Of a stretch of 56,588 nucleotides of DNA, positions 42,216 through 50,860 are shown piece by piece; positions within the stretch are counted from its first letter, which is position 1, and the number at the start of each line of letters is the position of its first letter. The position numbers and the translations under genes are program-made. The notes beneath the pieces are model-generated. The model was not told the origin of the DNA, ran no database searches, and saw nothing but the letters and a program-made list of their open reading frames with translations. The stretch covers positions 1-56,588 of the forward strand of contig JADLEL010000189.1 of assembly GCA_020846145.1 (NCBI GenBank), in the 5' to 3' direction. This DNA is from Pirellulales bacterium. Lineage in GTDB: Bacteria > Planctomycetota > Planctomycetia > Pirellulales > Thermoguttaceae.

Positions 42216-43865
42216 TTATCCCAAAATCGCCTTCAAATCGGCGTCGGGCGTGCCGATGGGGGCGATGTTGAACTTCTCCACCAGCACGTTCAGCACCGGC
42301 GGCGTGACGAACGCGGGCAAGGTCGGTCCGAGCCGAATGTTCTTGATGCCCAGATGGAGCAAGGTCAGCAAAATAGCCACCGCCTTTTGCTCGTACCAAC
42401 TCAAGATCATCGAGAGCGGCAGGTCGTTCACGCCGCAGTCGAACGCGCCGGCCAAAGCTACCGCGATCTGGATGGCCGAGTAGGCGTCGTTGCACTGGCC
42501 GATGTCCAACAGCCGCGGAATGCCGCCGATATCGCCGAAATCGAGCTTGTTGAAGCGGTATTTTCCGCAGGCCAGCGTGAGCACGACGCAATCTTGCGGC
42601 ACCTTTTGGGCGAACTCGGTGAAGTAATTCCGGCCCGTCTTCGCGCCATCGCAGCCGCCGACCAAGAAGAAATGCTTGATCTTGCCGGCCTTGACGGCGT
42701 CGATCACCGCGCCCGCCACGCCCATCACGGCGTTGCGGCCGAAGCCGACGGTGATGAATTTCGCCGGCTCGACATCTGCCGTAAAGCCCGGCGCGGCCAG
42801 CGCGGCCTCGATCACCGGCGTGAAGTCCTTATCGGGGCCGACGTGTTTCACGTCGGGCCAGGCAACCAAACCGCTGGTGAAGATGCGGCCCTTGTAACCG
42901 TCGCGCGGTTTCTGGATGCAGTTGGTGGTCATCAGGATCGCGCCGGGGAAGGCGTCGAACTCCTTCGCCTGATCCTGCCAGGCCCCGCCGTAATTGCCCA
43001 CCAGATGCTTGTACTTCTTCAAGCCGGGGTAGGCGTGGCAGGGGAGCATTTCGCCGTGCGTATAAATGTTGACGCCCTTGCCCTCGGTCTGCTGGAGCAA
43101 GAGTTCCAAATCTCTCAAATCGTGGCCGGAAACGCAAATCGCCTTGCCTTTGACCGGCGTAATGCGAACTTTCGTCGGCTCGGGATGGCCGTAAGTGCCG
43201 GTATTGGCGGCGTCGAGCAGTTGCATCACGCGGAGGTTCAACTCGCCGGCCTTCATCGCCCAGCCGACCAGTTCATCCACTGTCGGATTCGGCTTGGCAA
43301 GGAAATCGAGCCCTTCGTGGAAGATGGCATAGATGCCGGCGTCTTCGTGGCCCAGCGCCCGCGCGTGATCGGCGTAGGCGGCCGCGCCCTTCAGGCCGTA
43401 CAGCACCAACTCTTGCAGTCCGGTAACGTCGGGGCCGAGTTTCTCCTGCCGCTTGGTGATCGCGGCTTCCTTCCCCTGGGCGACGAGGCCCGGTATGTCC
43501 TTGGCCGGCTGCCATGCGGCAAAACCGTTGAGCTGTTCGGGCGATTTGCCCGCCTTCGTGCAGGCCGATTCGTAGATCGCCTTCGCCCGATCGCGGGCGG
43601 AGGCGGCTTCCGTCAAATGGTTTTGCAGCCGCTGAGGATCGAAATCGACGTTCGTCACCGTGGCGAAAAGATTTTCGATCACTGTCGAATCGATCGCGGC
43701 GTCTCGCGCGCCGAGCTGCGCCGCCCTATGGGCGAAAACCGAAATGCCCTTGGTCGCCTCCATCAACAGGTCCTGCAGAGACGCGGTAGTTTCGTCCTTG
43801 CCGCAAATCCCGATAACGTCGCAGCATTTGCCCTTGCCGGTCTGTTCGCACTGATAACAAAACAT
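42216..43865 (-). CDS. hcp: Hydroxylamine reductase (hybrid cluster protein)
   Basis: The 549-residue protein carries the N-terminal cluster motif C-x2-C-x8-C-x5-C at Cys3, Cys6, Cys15 and Cys21, and conserved hybrid-cluster Cys and His residues downstream (GHDLRDLELLLQQTEGKG, LMTTNCIQKP, LVGGCDGAKTGRNYF). Hcp reduces hydroxylamine and acts in nitric oxide detoxification in anaerobes. A GGAG ribosome binding site lies seven bases before the ATG. A Crp/Fnr regulator is divergent across a 207-base region. An Hcp reductase (hcr) gene is not in the window. The strictly iron-sulfur enzyme points to anoxic or microoxic growth. Confidence 0.97.
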   Translation of the reverse strand: MFCYQCEQTGKGKCCDVIGICGKDETTASLQDLLMEATKGISVFAHRAAQLGARDAAIDSTVIENLFATVTNVDFDPQRLQNHLTEAASARDRAKAIYESACTKAGKSPEQLNGFAAWQPAKDIPGLVAQGKEAAITKRQEKLGPDVTGLQELVLYGLKGAAAYADHARALGHEDAGIYAIFHEGLDFLAKPNPTVDELVGWAMKAGELNLRVMQLLDAANTGTYGHPEPTKVRITPVKGKAICVSGHDLRDLELLLQQTEGKGVNIYTHGEMLPCHAYPGLKKYKHLVGNYGGAWQDQAKEFDAFPGAILMTTNCIQKPRDGYKGRIFTSGLVAWPDVKHVGPDKDFTPVIEAALAAPGFTADVEPAKFITVGFGRNAVMGVAGAVIDAVKAGKIKHFFLVGGCDGAKTGRNYFTEFAQKVPQDCVVLTLACGKYRFNKLDFGDIGGIPRLLDIGQCNDAYSAIQIAVALAGAFDCGVNDLPLSMILSWYEQKAVAILLTLLHLGIKNIRLGPTLPAFVTPPVLNVLVEKFNIAPIGTPDADLKAILG

Positions 43866-43890
43866 GAAAATCTCCTGGATTTAGAAAAAT

Positions 43891-43970
43891 AGGGTGGGAC
43901 GGGCGAAGCACGGTCCCACCGTTCTTTTCGGGCTGATGGTGGGGATGCGCTTCGCTTGTTCCACCCTACG
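43891..43970 (+). repeat. Palindromic repeat in the hcp/regulator intergenic region
   Basis: AGGGTGGGACGGGCGAAGCA and its imperfect complement (TGCGCTTCGCTTGTTCCACCC) form a hairpin. It is related to the element near 24479. It lies 25 bases upstream of the hcp start. Confidence 0.7.
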
Positions 43971-44010
43971 ATTCACTCAACCAACCGCTATTCCCGATGC
44001 TCAACTGCTC

Positions 44011-44053
44011 TATAATAGGCGTTTGGCAACCGCCCGTCTTTGATCTGTATCAA
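44011..44053 (+). promoter_or_regulatory. Promoter with perfect FNR box for the Crp/Fnr regulator
   Basis: TATAAT (44011-44016) is a consensus -10 element; the -35 is weak. Downstream, TTGAT-CTGT-ATCAA (44040-44053) is a perfect FNR-type palindrome (TTGAT-N4-ATCAA). It lies 19 bases before ATG 44073 and downstream of the -10, so binding there should block transcription (self-repression). Confidence 0.7.
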
Positions 44054-44072
44054 CTGGGGTAAAAAATTCGCC

Positions 44073-44777
44073 ATGCCGCAAAATATTATCGATATCCTCC
44101 ACGAATGCAAACTGTTTTCGCACGTCCCTCACGAAGGTTTTCGCCGGCTGGCCACCATGGCCAAACTGTGCGTTTTTCGCAAAGGACAGTTGATTTTTCG
44201 TGAAAACGACGACTGTCCCGGCGTTTATATGGTTGGTTCCGGGCAAATTAGGGTCTTTAAGACGGGCTCCGGTGGCAAAGAGCACGTTTTGCATATCGTG
44301 GGACCGGGCGGAACTTTTGCCGAAGTCGCCGCCATTGGGGGGTTCCCCCTCCCGGCTTCGGCCCAGAGTCTGGTTAAATCGACTTGCGTCCTGTTGCCCT
44401 CCGGCCCGTTTCGCAAGCTGCTGGACGACGATCCGGCCACCACCAAGGCCATGCTCTTGGGCCTCACCCATTGGGTGCGGCATCTGGTAAGCTTGATGGA
44501 AGATTTGGTGCTCCGCGACGCCGCCGGCCGCATCGCCCGGCTGTTGCTCGACGCCAAGCCGGTCGCCGAAGGCCCGGTGGGCGGAGGGATTGTCAAACTG
44601 CCCGGCCTGAAACGCCACTTGGCGAGCCACCTGAACCTCACCAGCGAGACGTTTTCCCGCACCTTCCGCCGGTTGATCGACGCTGGCCTGATCGCCGAAG
44701 CGAAAAATAACCGCGTGGAACTAATCGACCCCAAGGCCCTCCGCCGCGTGGCGGAGGGGATGTATCCGACGATTTAA
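44073..44777 (+). CDS. Crp/Fnr family regulator (FNR-type recognition helix)
   Basis: The 234-residue protein has an N-terminal cyclic-nucleotide-type beta-barrel (LCVFRKGQLIFRENDDCPGVYMV), a long dimer helix and a C-terminal HTH (HLASHLNLTSETFSRTFRRLIDAGLI). The ETFSR in the recognition helix matches the E-x2-SR of FNR proteins, which reads TTGAT half-sites. There is no FNR-type N-terminal Cys cluster; it resembles the DNR or HcpR type, which senses nitric oxide or redox stress. It is divergent to hcp, so hcp is the likely target, as in HcpR systems. The FNR box in its own leader agrees with the helix. Confidence 0.88.
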   Translation: MPQNIIDILHECKLFSHVPHEGFRRLATMAKLCVFRKGQLIFRENDDCPGVYMVGSGQIRVFKTGSGGKEHVLHIVGPGGTFAEVAAIGGFPLPASAQSLVKSTCVLLPSGPFRKLLDDDPATTKAMLLGLTHWVRHLVSLMEDLVLRDAAGRIARLLLDAKPVAEGPVGGGIVKLPGLKRHLASHLNLTSETFSRTFRRLIDAGLIAEAKNNRVELIDPKALRRVAEGMYPTI

Positions 44778-44853
44778 GAACGCAATTGTAAAACCGCGTT
44801 CGATGATCATGGAATAGAGCGACAGAAAATGACATTTTGTTTAGGAGCGAAGT

Positions 44854-46047
44854 ATGCGTATTGAATCTATCGAAATCAAGAATTACCGCGTCTTCAAGGA
44901 TGTTCAAATTGGTGACGCAAACAACAGTCCTTTGCCGGATCTGTCTGTTTTTGTTGGTGCGAATGGATCGGGAAAAAGTACTTTATTCGATGTTTTTGGT
45001 TTTCTGCGAGATGCTTTGATTGGAAACGTTCACAGTGCCTTGCAAAAGCGAGGGGGTTTTAAGGAAGTCCGCAGCCGAAATACGGATGGCCCGATTGCTT
45101 TTGAAATTAAATTCCGCGAATCATCGAAAAAACCACTTGTTACCTATAATTTGCAAATCGATGAACATGACGGACGCCCCATTGTGGCCAGGGAAATACT
45201 TAAATATCGCCGTGGAAGCAGCGGACAACCTTGGCATTTTTTGGATTTCAGTAATGGTGCAGGATCAGCAATCACAAATGAAATGGATGAGGTTGAGTCG
45301 GAGCAAGATATGCAACGAGAAGAGCAGGTTTTGGAATCACCGGAAATATTGGCCATTAAAGGACTTGGGCAATTTCAGCGGTTTCTGGCGGCGAGTGCTT
45401 TTCGCCGATTAATTGAGGATTGGCACGTTTCCGATTTCCATATCGAACAAGCTCGCCCAAGCCAGGAAGCAGGCGTGGCTCAGCATCTCTCAGCCACGGG
45501 CGATAATCTTCCCCTAGTCGCCCAGTTTCTTTACGAGCGACACCCAAAAATATTTAAAGAAATTCTGCGTAAGATGACTCAACGCGTACCGGGAGTGGAG
45601 AAGGTCGAAGCAGAATCAACCGTTGATGGTAGGATTGTGCTGCGTTTTCAGGACGGAGCTTTCAAGGATCCATTCATTGCTCGATATGTTTCAGACGGCA
45701 CAATTAAAATGTTTGCCTATCTTGTGTTGCTGCATGATCCGACACCGCACCCTCTCTTATGTGTCGAAGAGCCAGAGAATCAACTCTATCCCCGTTTATT
45801 GGAAGAGTTGGCTGAGGAATTTCGAGATTATACATATCAGGGTGGGCAAGTCATGGTCTCAACCCATTCCCCGGATTTTCTAAATGCAGTGAAGCTTGAT
45901 GAGGTATTTTGGCTAATCAAAAAGGATGGCTATACCCAAGTACATAGGGCGTCGGAAAATGAACTCCTTCAAAACCTGACAAAGGAAGGCGACTTGCTCG
46001 GCTCTTTGTGGAAGCAGGGTTTATTTCAAGGAGTCGATCCCCAATGA
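44854..46047 (+). CDS. RecF/OLD-like AAA ATPase of a two-gene accessory system
   Basis: The 397-residue ABC-type ATPase has Walker A FVGANGSGKST (residues ~29-39), a long helical middle and Walker B LLCVEEPENQLYP, followed by STHSPDFLNAV. It looks like the ATPase of COG4637/AAA_21-type. The gene overlaps DUF4276 by four bases (ATGA). The AT-richer sequence, with more A/T third positions than its neighbours, points to acquisition. AGGAG at 44842-44846 is the ribosome binding site. It is a plausible anti-phage ATPase, by analogy with PARIS and OLD pairs; function is inference. Confidence 0.88.
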   Translation: MRIESIEIKNYRVFKDVQIGDANNSPLPDLSVFVGANGSGKSTLFDVFGFLRDALIGNVHSALQKRGGFKEVRSRNTDGPIAFEIKFRESSKKPLVTYNLQIDEHDGRPIVAREILKYRRGSSGQPWHFLDFSNGAGSAITNEMDEVESEQDMQREEQVLESPEILAIKGLGQFQRFLAASAFRRLIEDWHVSDFHIEQARPSQEAGVAQHLSATGDNLPLVAQFLYERHPKIFKEILRKMTQRVPGVEKVEAESTVDGRIVLRFQDGAFKDPFIARYVSDGTIKMFAYLVLLHDPTPHPLLCVEEPENQLYPRLLEELAEEFRDYTYQGGQVMVSTHSPDFLNAVKLDEVFWLIKKDGYTQVHRASENELLQNLTKEGDLLGSLWKQGLFQGVDPQ

Positions 46048-46613
46048 CAGAACTTGTTTTTCTCTTGGAAGAGCGTTCCATGACGGAAGTGTTGAAAATA
46101 ATCGTTCCGTCCCTTGTGCCGCAGGATGTCGTTTGCCGTTATCTACCGCATGAAGGAAAGCAGGATTTAGAGAAATCTATACCCCGCAAATTGCGCGCTT
46201 GGAAGGCGCCCGGCGTTCAGTTTGTTGTGGTTCGCGATAAAGATGCCGGCGACTGCAAAAAGGTCAAGAGTAAACTCTTGGAATTATGTAAACAAGGTTT
46301 TCGACCTGATACGTTGGTGCGTGTAGTTTGTCCGCATTTGGAATCCTGGTTTTTAGGAGATTTAGCGGCTGTAGAAAAGGCTTACGGGATGAGAAACCTA
46401 GCGAAGAAGCAGACGGATAGGCAGTATTCCAATCCTGATCGTTTGCAGAATGCAGAACAGGAATTACGTCGATTAATCCCCCGTTATCAAAAAATAAGCG
46501 GTTCGCGTCATATTGCCCCTCACATGGCTATCGAATCAAATAAATCCAAGAGTTTTCAAGTTTTTATTGATGGAATTCGCCATCTCTCGAAAAGCAATAG
46601 AACTTCAATTTGA
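46044..46613 (+). CDS. DUF4276-family protein, possibly Toprim-like
   Basis: The 189-residue protein begins with FLLEERSMTEVLKIIVPSL, where Glu and the following helix match the Toprim start. The next conserved piece is FVVVRDKDAGDCKK, with a D-x-D. These are the positions of Toprim metal ligands (Glu, then Asp-x-Asp), though I cannot prove the fold. LESWFLGDLAAVEKAYG is typical of DUF4276. Proteins of this family are encoded with AAA ATPases, as here through a 4-nt overlap. A nuclease role is a hypothesis. Base composition matches the ATPase gene. Confidence 0.8.
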   Translation: MTELVFLLEERSMTEVLKIIVPSLVPQDVVCRYLPHEGKQDLEKSIPRKLRAWKAPGVQFVVVRDKDAGDCKKVKSKLLELCKQGFRPDTLVRVVCPHLESWFLGDLAAVEKAYGMRNLAKKQTDRQYSNPDRLQNAEQELRRLIPRYQKISGSRHIAPHMAIESNKSKSFQVFIDGIRHLSKSNRTSI

Positions 46614-46631
46614 AAGGGATGGGGGTGTTTG

Positions 46632-47108
46632 ATGAGTAAAATATCAAAAGCAATTCGCCTGCGTTCGGAGACGCTGCTTTGGGGGCTGCCGCTGTATTGC
46701 ATCGCCCTCGGGCCGGACCCGGTAAATGACGAAGTTCGCGGCCATGCGCGCGGCGTTATTGCCATCGGAGATATCGCCACGGGTATTTTTGCAATGGGCG
46801 GTATTTCCTGCGGAGTCGTTTCGTTTGGCGGTTGCTCTTTCGGCATCATATCGATAGGCGGCCTGTCCCTCGGCGGAATATCGCTCGGCGGCTTGGCGAT
46901 CGGGCTATTTGCCGCGTTAGGCGGCGTGGCAATCGGAATGATCGCCATTGGAGGCTGCGCCATCGGCGGAGTTGCGCTCGGCGGCGAGGCGATCGGGTAC
47001 TACGCCAAAGGCGCTCACACGATCGGCGTCCATGTCGTCAACATCAACTTTCAAGATCCGCATGCCGTAGCGTTTTTTCAAAAGTATTTCTCCTGGTTTG
47101 AGCCATAG
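46632..47108 (+). CDS. Gly-rich pentapeptide-repeat-like (beta-solenoid) protein
   Basis: The 158-residue protein has no signal peptide. Residues ~40-130 consist of repeats of the form [A/S]-hydrophobic-G-x-hydrophobic with a ten-residue period (GGISCGVVSF, GGCSFGIISI, GGLSLGGISL, GGVAIGMIAI, GGCAIGGVAL). This would give a right-handed quadrilateral beta-helix, similar in shape to pentapeptide repeat proteins but with Gly and without Asn or Asp. The family is not one I can name. The C terminus (INFQDPHAVAFFQKYFSWF) is a helix. It starts 18 bases after the DUF4276 gene, but its GC content is higher, so it may not be part of that pair. Confidence 0.6.
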   Translation: MSKISKAIRLRSETLLWGLPLYCIALGPDPVNDEVRGHARGVIAIGDIATGIFAMGGISCGVVSFGGCSFGIISIGGLSLGGISLGGLAIGLFAALGGVAIGMIAIGGCAIGGVALGGEAIGYYAKGAHTIGVHVVNINFQDPHAVAFFQKYFSWFEP

Positions 47109-47210
47109 ATATTCGAATAGGTTGTCGCAAATTGCGACTACCTGTGTTATTTATCACATCATGCGGTCGCAATTTACGACCGCATCGAAATAAAACATGA
47201 CAAATCAATC

Positions 47211-48098
47211 ATGCCCACCACCTCAAACCTGCTCTCTCCCGAACTGCTTGCCCGCTTGGAAAAGATGGAATTGGTGAGCCGGAAGATATTTCGCGGACGG
47301 ATGAAGGGCGAACGGCGCAGTCCGCGGAAGGGGCAGAGCGTCGAGTTCGCCGACTTCCGCAACTACGTGCCCGGCGATGATCTGCGGTTCGTCGATTGGA
47401 ACACCTACGCCCGGCTGGAAAAGTTGTTTTTGAAAATGTTCCTCGAAGAGGAGGATTTGCACTTCTACACGCTCATCGACGCCAGCAATTCGATGGACTT
47501 CGGCGAGCCGACGAAGTTGAAATACGCCGTCCAACTGGCCGCCGCCTTGGGTTTCATCGGACTGATCCGCGGTGATCGCGTGAAGATCGAAACGCTTGCC
47601 GACGCCAAAGCGCCGAACGCCCCCATCTTCCGCGGCCGCAAGAGCCTCTGGCGGATGCTCGACCATCTCGAATCGATCCAGCCGGGCGAAAACATCTCGC
47701 TGGCCGAGGGAATCAAGAATTTTTGCGTGAAAAACTCCGGCAAGGGCATCCTCGTGCTCATCAGCGACTTGATGGACAAAAACGGCTTCCAGCCGGCTTT
47801 GCGCTACCTGGTCTCGAAAGACATGGATGTCTATGTCATCCACCTGCTCTCGGCCGCCGAGTTGGACCCCGACCTGCAAGGCGACCTGCGACTGGTCGAT
47901 TGCGAAGACAGCGACATCGCCGAAATCACCGTCACCCAGCCGCTCATCAAGCGCTACAAGCAAACGTTGGCCGCGTTCGTCGAATCGGCCAAGGAGTTTT
48001 GCACGAAACGCGGCATGGCGTATTTACTCGCGCGTAACACCGTGCCGATCGAAGATTTGGTAACCGGCTATTTGGCGACCCGCGGATTGGTGAAGTAG
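47211..48098 (+). CDS. DUF58 domain protein (vWA-like)
   Basis: The 295-residue soluble protein has the DUF58 core: RKGQSVEFADFRNYVPGDDLRFVDWNTYARLEKLFLKMFLEEEDL. This is followed by a vWA-like domain with a MIDAS motif LIDASNSMDFGEP (D-x-S-x-S). Such proteins usually stand next to MoxR AAA ATPases and help to fit metals into or assemble complexes. No moxR is in view on either side, so its partner may be elsewhere. No strong ribosome binding site is seen before the ATG. Confidence 0.9.
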   Translation: MPTTSNLLSPELLARLEKMELVSRKIFRGRMKGERRSPRKGQSVEFADFRNYVPGDDLRFVDWNTYARLEKLFLKMFLEEEDLHFYTLIDASNSMDFGEPTKLKYAVQLAAALGFIGLIRGDRVKIETLADAKAPNAPIFRGRKSLWRMLDHLESIQPGENISLAEGIKNFCVKNSGKGILVLISDLMDKNGFQPALRYLVSKDMDVYVIHLLSAAELDPDLQGDLRLVDCEDSDIAEITVTQPLIKRYKQTLAAFVESAKEFCTKRGMAYLLARNTVPIEDLVTGYLATRGLVK

Positions 48099-48130
48099 CC
48101 GGTTCTGCGTTTCGTTCGATCCCATCCCGC

Positions 48131-49411
48131 TCAACCGCGGTGCCGGACCGCGATCGCTTCGCCGTCGATGCGGCCGAGGTGATGCTGGGCGATGCGGCAA
48201 TGCACCACCACGCGGGAATCGGTAAAGTGTTTCGAGAGCACTTCGCCCTTGGCCGCCAAATACGCCATCAAGCGGCCGTTCTCCACGCCGAACTCCACCT
48301 CCACATCGACGAAACTGCGGCTCAAGGCGTCGCTCACGGCGGCGGACAACTGCGTCAAGCCCGCGCCGGTCCGCGCGCTGATCGGAATCGCGTCGGGGTA
48401 GCGGTTCAGCAGTCCGTCGAGACGGAGGCGGTCGGCGAGCGCGTCGATCTTATTGATCGCCAAGAGCGTATCTTTTTGCTGAATGCCGATCTCCGCCAAC
48501 ACCTCAAACGTGGCGGAAATCTGGTCGTACACCGCCGGATTGCCGCCGTCGGCCACGTGCAGCAGCAGATGCGCCTGCCGCGCCTCTTCCAGCGTGGCCT
48601 TGAAACTCTCGATCAGGTGATGTGGCAGATTCCGAATGAATCCCACCGTGTCGCTCAACAGCACCGGCCCCCAGCCGGGCAACTGCCAGCGGCGGGTGCG
48701 GGTGTCGAGCGTGGCGAAGAGCAGGTCTTCGGCATACACATCCGCGTCCGTCAGCACGTTCAAGAGCGTGCTTTTGCCGGCGTTGGTGTAGCCGACCAGG
48801 GAAACTGTGAGGATGTCGCGGCGGCCGGAGACTTCGCGCTCCTTGCGGCGTTCGATGACGTGCAACTGCCGCTTGAGTTCCTTGATGCGGTTTTCGACGA
48901 TCCGGCGGTCTTCTTCCAACTGCGTTTCGCCGGGGCCGCGCGTACCCACGCCCTTCTTCTGCCGCGAAAGGTGCGTCCACAGGCGTTTCAAGCGGGGCAT
49001 CGAGTATTCCAACTGCGCCAATTCCACCGACAGCCGCGCCTGGGCCGTTTGCGCCCGGCCGGCGAAGATATCGAGAATCAATTCGGTGCGGTCGAGCACC
49101 TTCACGTTCAGCGTTTTTTCCAAGTTGCGGGTCTGGCCGGGGCTGAGGTCGTTGTCGAAGATGACTACGTCGGCGTCGCGGGCGTTGACCAGCATCGAGA
49201 GTTCCTCGACCTTGCCGCGGCCGAGATAGGTGGCGGCGTCGGGCGCTTCGCGGCGCTGCGTGAGCTTGCCCGCCACGCGCACCCCGGCCGCCTCGGCCAA
49301 TCCGGCCAATTCCTCCAGCGGCTCGTTTTCCGCGTAGTGATCGGGCAGCATCACGCCCACCAGCACCGCCGTCTCCCTCGTTACGCTATCGGTTCTGGTC
49401 GTTTCAATCAT
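48131..49411 (-). CDS. hflX: GTPase HflX
   Basis: The 426-residue protein has the HflX N-terminal domain (GRGKVEELSMLVNARDADVVIFDNDLSPGQ), a Gly-rich linker (GVGTRGPGETQLEEDRR) and the GTPase domain: G1 GYTNAGKS, G3 DTVGFI and G4 NKID. HflX binds the 50S subunit and rescues stalled ribosomes under stress. The C-terminal domain has the extra segment found in many bacteria. ATG 49411 is used; an upstream extension to 49480 is encoded by the simple repeat (GGGGATAGGG-like) before the gene. Confidence 0.96.
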   Translation of the reverse strand: MIETTRTDSVTRETAVLVGVMLPDHYAENEPLEELAGLAEAAGVRVAGKLTQRREAPDAATYLGRGKVEELSMLVNARDADVVIFDNDLSPGQTRNLEKTLNVKVLDRTELILDIFAGRAQTAQARLSVELAQLEYSMPRLKRLWTHLSRQKKGVGTRGPGETQLEEDRRIVENRIKELKRQLHVIERRKEREVSGRRDILTVSLVGYTNAGKSTLLNVLTDADVYAEDLLFATLDTRTRRWQLPGWGPVLLSDTVGFIRNLPHHLIESFKATLEEARQAHLLLHVADGGNPAVYDQISATFEVLAEIGIQQKDTLLAINKIDALADRLRLDGLLNRYPDAIPISARTGAGLTQLSAAVSDALSRSFVDVEVEFGVENGRLMAYLAAKGEVLSKHFTDSRVVVHCRIAQHHLGRIDGEAIAVRHRG

Positions 49412-49539
49412 GAGCAGGGGGTAGGGGATAGGGATTAGGGAATAGGGGATAGGAATTAGGGGATAGGGGGCAATGAACAAAAACTAAGAGTAAATCTCAA
49501 ATGTGAATTGCATTCATCCTTCATCCTTCATACTTCCTT

Positions 49540-50733
49540 TTACGCCTCTTCCCCTTCGCGCAGCTTGCAGTAGCTTTCGTAACGGCGGTCGTCCAAGCGG
49601 CCGTCGGCGACGGCGTCTTTCACGGCGCAGTCGGCTTCGTGCGTGTGCGTGCAGTTGGGATATCGGCAATGGTTGATGTAGGGCCGCAAATCGCGGAAAA
49701 AGCCTTCGATCTCCTCCGGGATCACGTCCCAAAGCCGGTACTGCCGGATGCCCGGCGTATCGACGACGTATCCGCCGCCGGACAGCGGCAGCAACTGGGC
49801 GGTGGTCGTGGTGTGTTTTCCCTTTTCGTTCTCCTCGCTGACGGCCTGCACGCGGAGCTTGAGCAGCGGATCGACGGCGTTCAAGAGCGACGATTTTCCC
49901 ACGCCGCTCTGTCCGGCCAGCACGCTCGCCCGGCCGCCCAACGCGCGGCGAAAGCGGTCGATGCCGAAGCCGGTCGCGGCGCTCGCGAGTAATACTTCAT
50001 ATCCCATCCGGGCGTAAACGCCCACCAGGGGTTGCAGGTCGGCGGGATCGATCAGATCGATTTTATTGATGCACACGATCGGCCGCACGCCGCCTTTTTC
50101 GGCGGTCAGCAGCATCCGGTCGATGAGTCCCGGCTTGAGCCGCGGCTCGGCGGCGCTGGCGATAATGGCGATCTGATCGACGTTCGTAACGAGAATGTGC
50201 TGCCGCCCGCGGACCGAACGGCAAATCGTGCCGTGCCGCGGCTCGATGCGCTCGATGAATCCTTCCTTCAAATTCCCCTCGCCGGGCGCCGGCCGAAGGT
50301 CGGTGGGGAGAAGGACGGGGGATGAAGGCATCTCGACGGGCCGAAAGAGCACGTTGTCGCCCGCCGCCACCACGTGCCGCTGGTCGGTCGCGAGCGTTCT
50401 CAATATCCGCCGCGTTGCGCAGAGGTAGATGCGGCCTTCGGCATCCTGCACTTCGCTGTGCAGACCTAGCACGCAAAGCACGCGGCCCTTCAAACATGCA
50501 CGCTCATCGACGGCCAGATGCGCGGAGGCGTCGTCCGTATTGTCCGCCGCGGCATTTTCGGCCATCACCGTCCGCCGCCGGGTAAGCTCCCCCTTGCCGC
50601 TCACGCGCTCGCCGTAATGCGTGCTGTCTTCCTCGAAAGATTCCTTGTCGAAATGCCTCGTCAGATCGGCGGTGCGAACGCGGACCGCCCGATTCTTCCG
50701 AAAGTCGGCGCGGATTTTTTTCTTCTTGGACAT
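49540..50733 (-). CDS. rsgA: Ribosome small subunit GTPase RsgA
   Basis: The 397-residue protein has the N-terminal OB-fold and the circularly permuted GTPase domain: NKIDLIDP (G4) precedes LAGQSGVGKSSLLN (G1) and VVDTPGIRQY (G3). A zinc knuckle (CRYPNCTHTHEADC) comes next. RsgA tests 30S maturation and releases RbfA. The N-terminal 90 residues are longer than usual, Lys/Arg-rich and then acidic (MAENAAADNTDD). Ribosome binding site AGGA lies before the ATG. hflX is downstream in the same direction, 128 bases away. Confidence 0.96.
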   Translation of the reverse strand: MSKKKKIRADFRKNRAVRVRTADLTRHFDKESFEEDSTHYGERVSGKGELTRRRTVMAENAAADNTDDASAHLAVDERACLKGRVLCVLGLHSEVQDAEGRIYLCATRRILRTLATDQRHVVAAGDNVLFRPVEMPSSPVLLPTDLRPAPGEGNLKEGFIERIEPRHGTICRSVRGRQHILVTNVDQIAIIASAAEPRLKPGLIDRMLLTAEKGGVRPIVCINKIDLIDPADLQPLVGVYARMGYEVLLASAATGFGIDRFRRALGGRASVLAGQSGVGKSSLLNAVDPLLKLRVQAVSEENEKGKHTTTTAQLLPLSGGGYVVDTPGIRQYRLWDVIPEEIEGFFRDLRPYINHCRYPNCTHTHEADCAVKDAVADGRLDDRRYESYCKLREGEEA

Positions 50734-50751
50734 CGAGTTCCTAAGGGGGAT

Positions 50752-50850
50752 TAGAGATCAGGGGCTAGGGGCTAGAGGAACAAGTCATTATTTTGTCCAA
50801 ATATTTCCAAACTCAAATTTCATACCCTAATCCCTAGCCCCTGATCTCTA
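50752..50850 (+). repeat. Inverted repeat of G/A-rich motif between rsgA and the FHA gene
   Basis: TAGAGATCAGGGGCTAGGG (50752-50770) is exactly complemented at 50832-50850. It could act as a terminator or 5' structure of rsgA. Related motifs (GGGGATAGGG) lie before hflX (49418-49472) and after the radical SAM gene (52750-52785). Confidence 0.8.
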
Positions 50851-50860
50851 GCCCCTCTAT

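Noticed and set aside
41862..43892. A 676-codon frame opposite hcp
   Set aside because: Its length results from the GC-rich codon use of hcp on the other strand; hcp has all iron-sulfur motifs.
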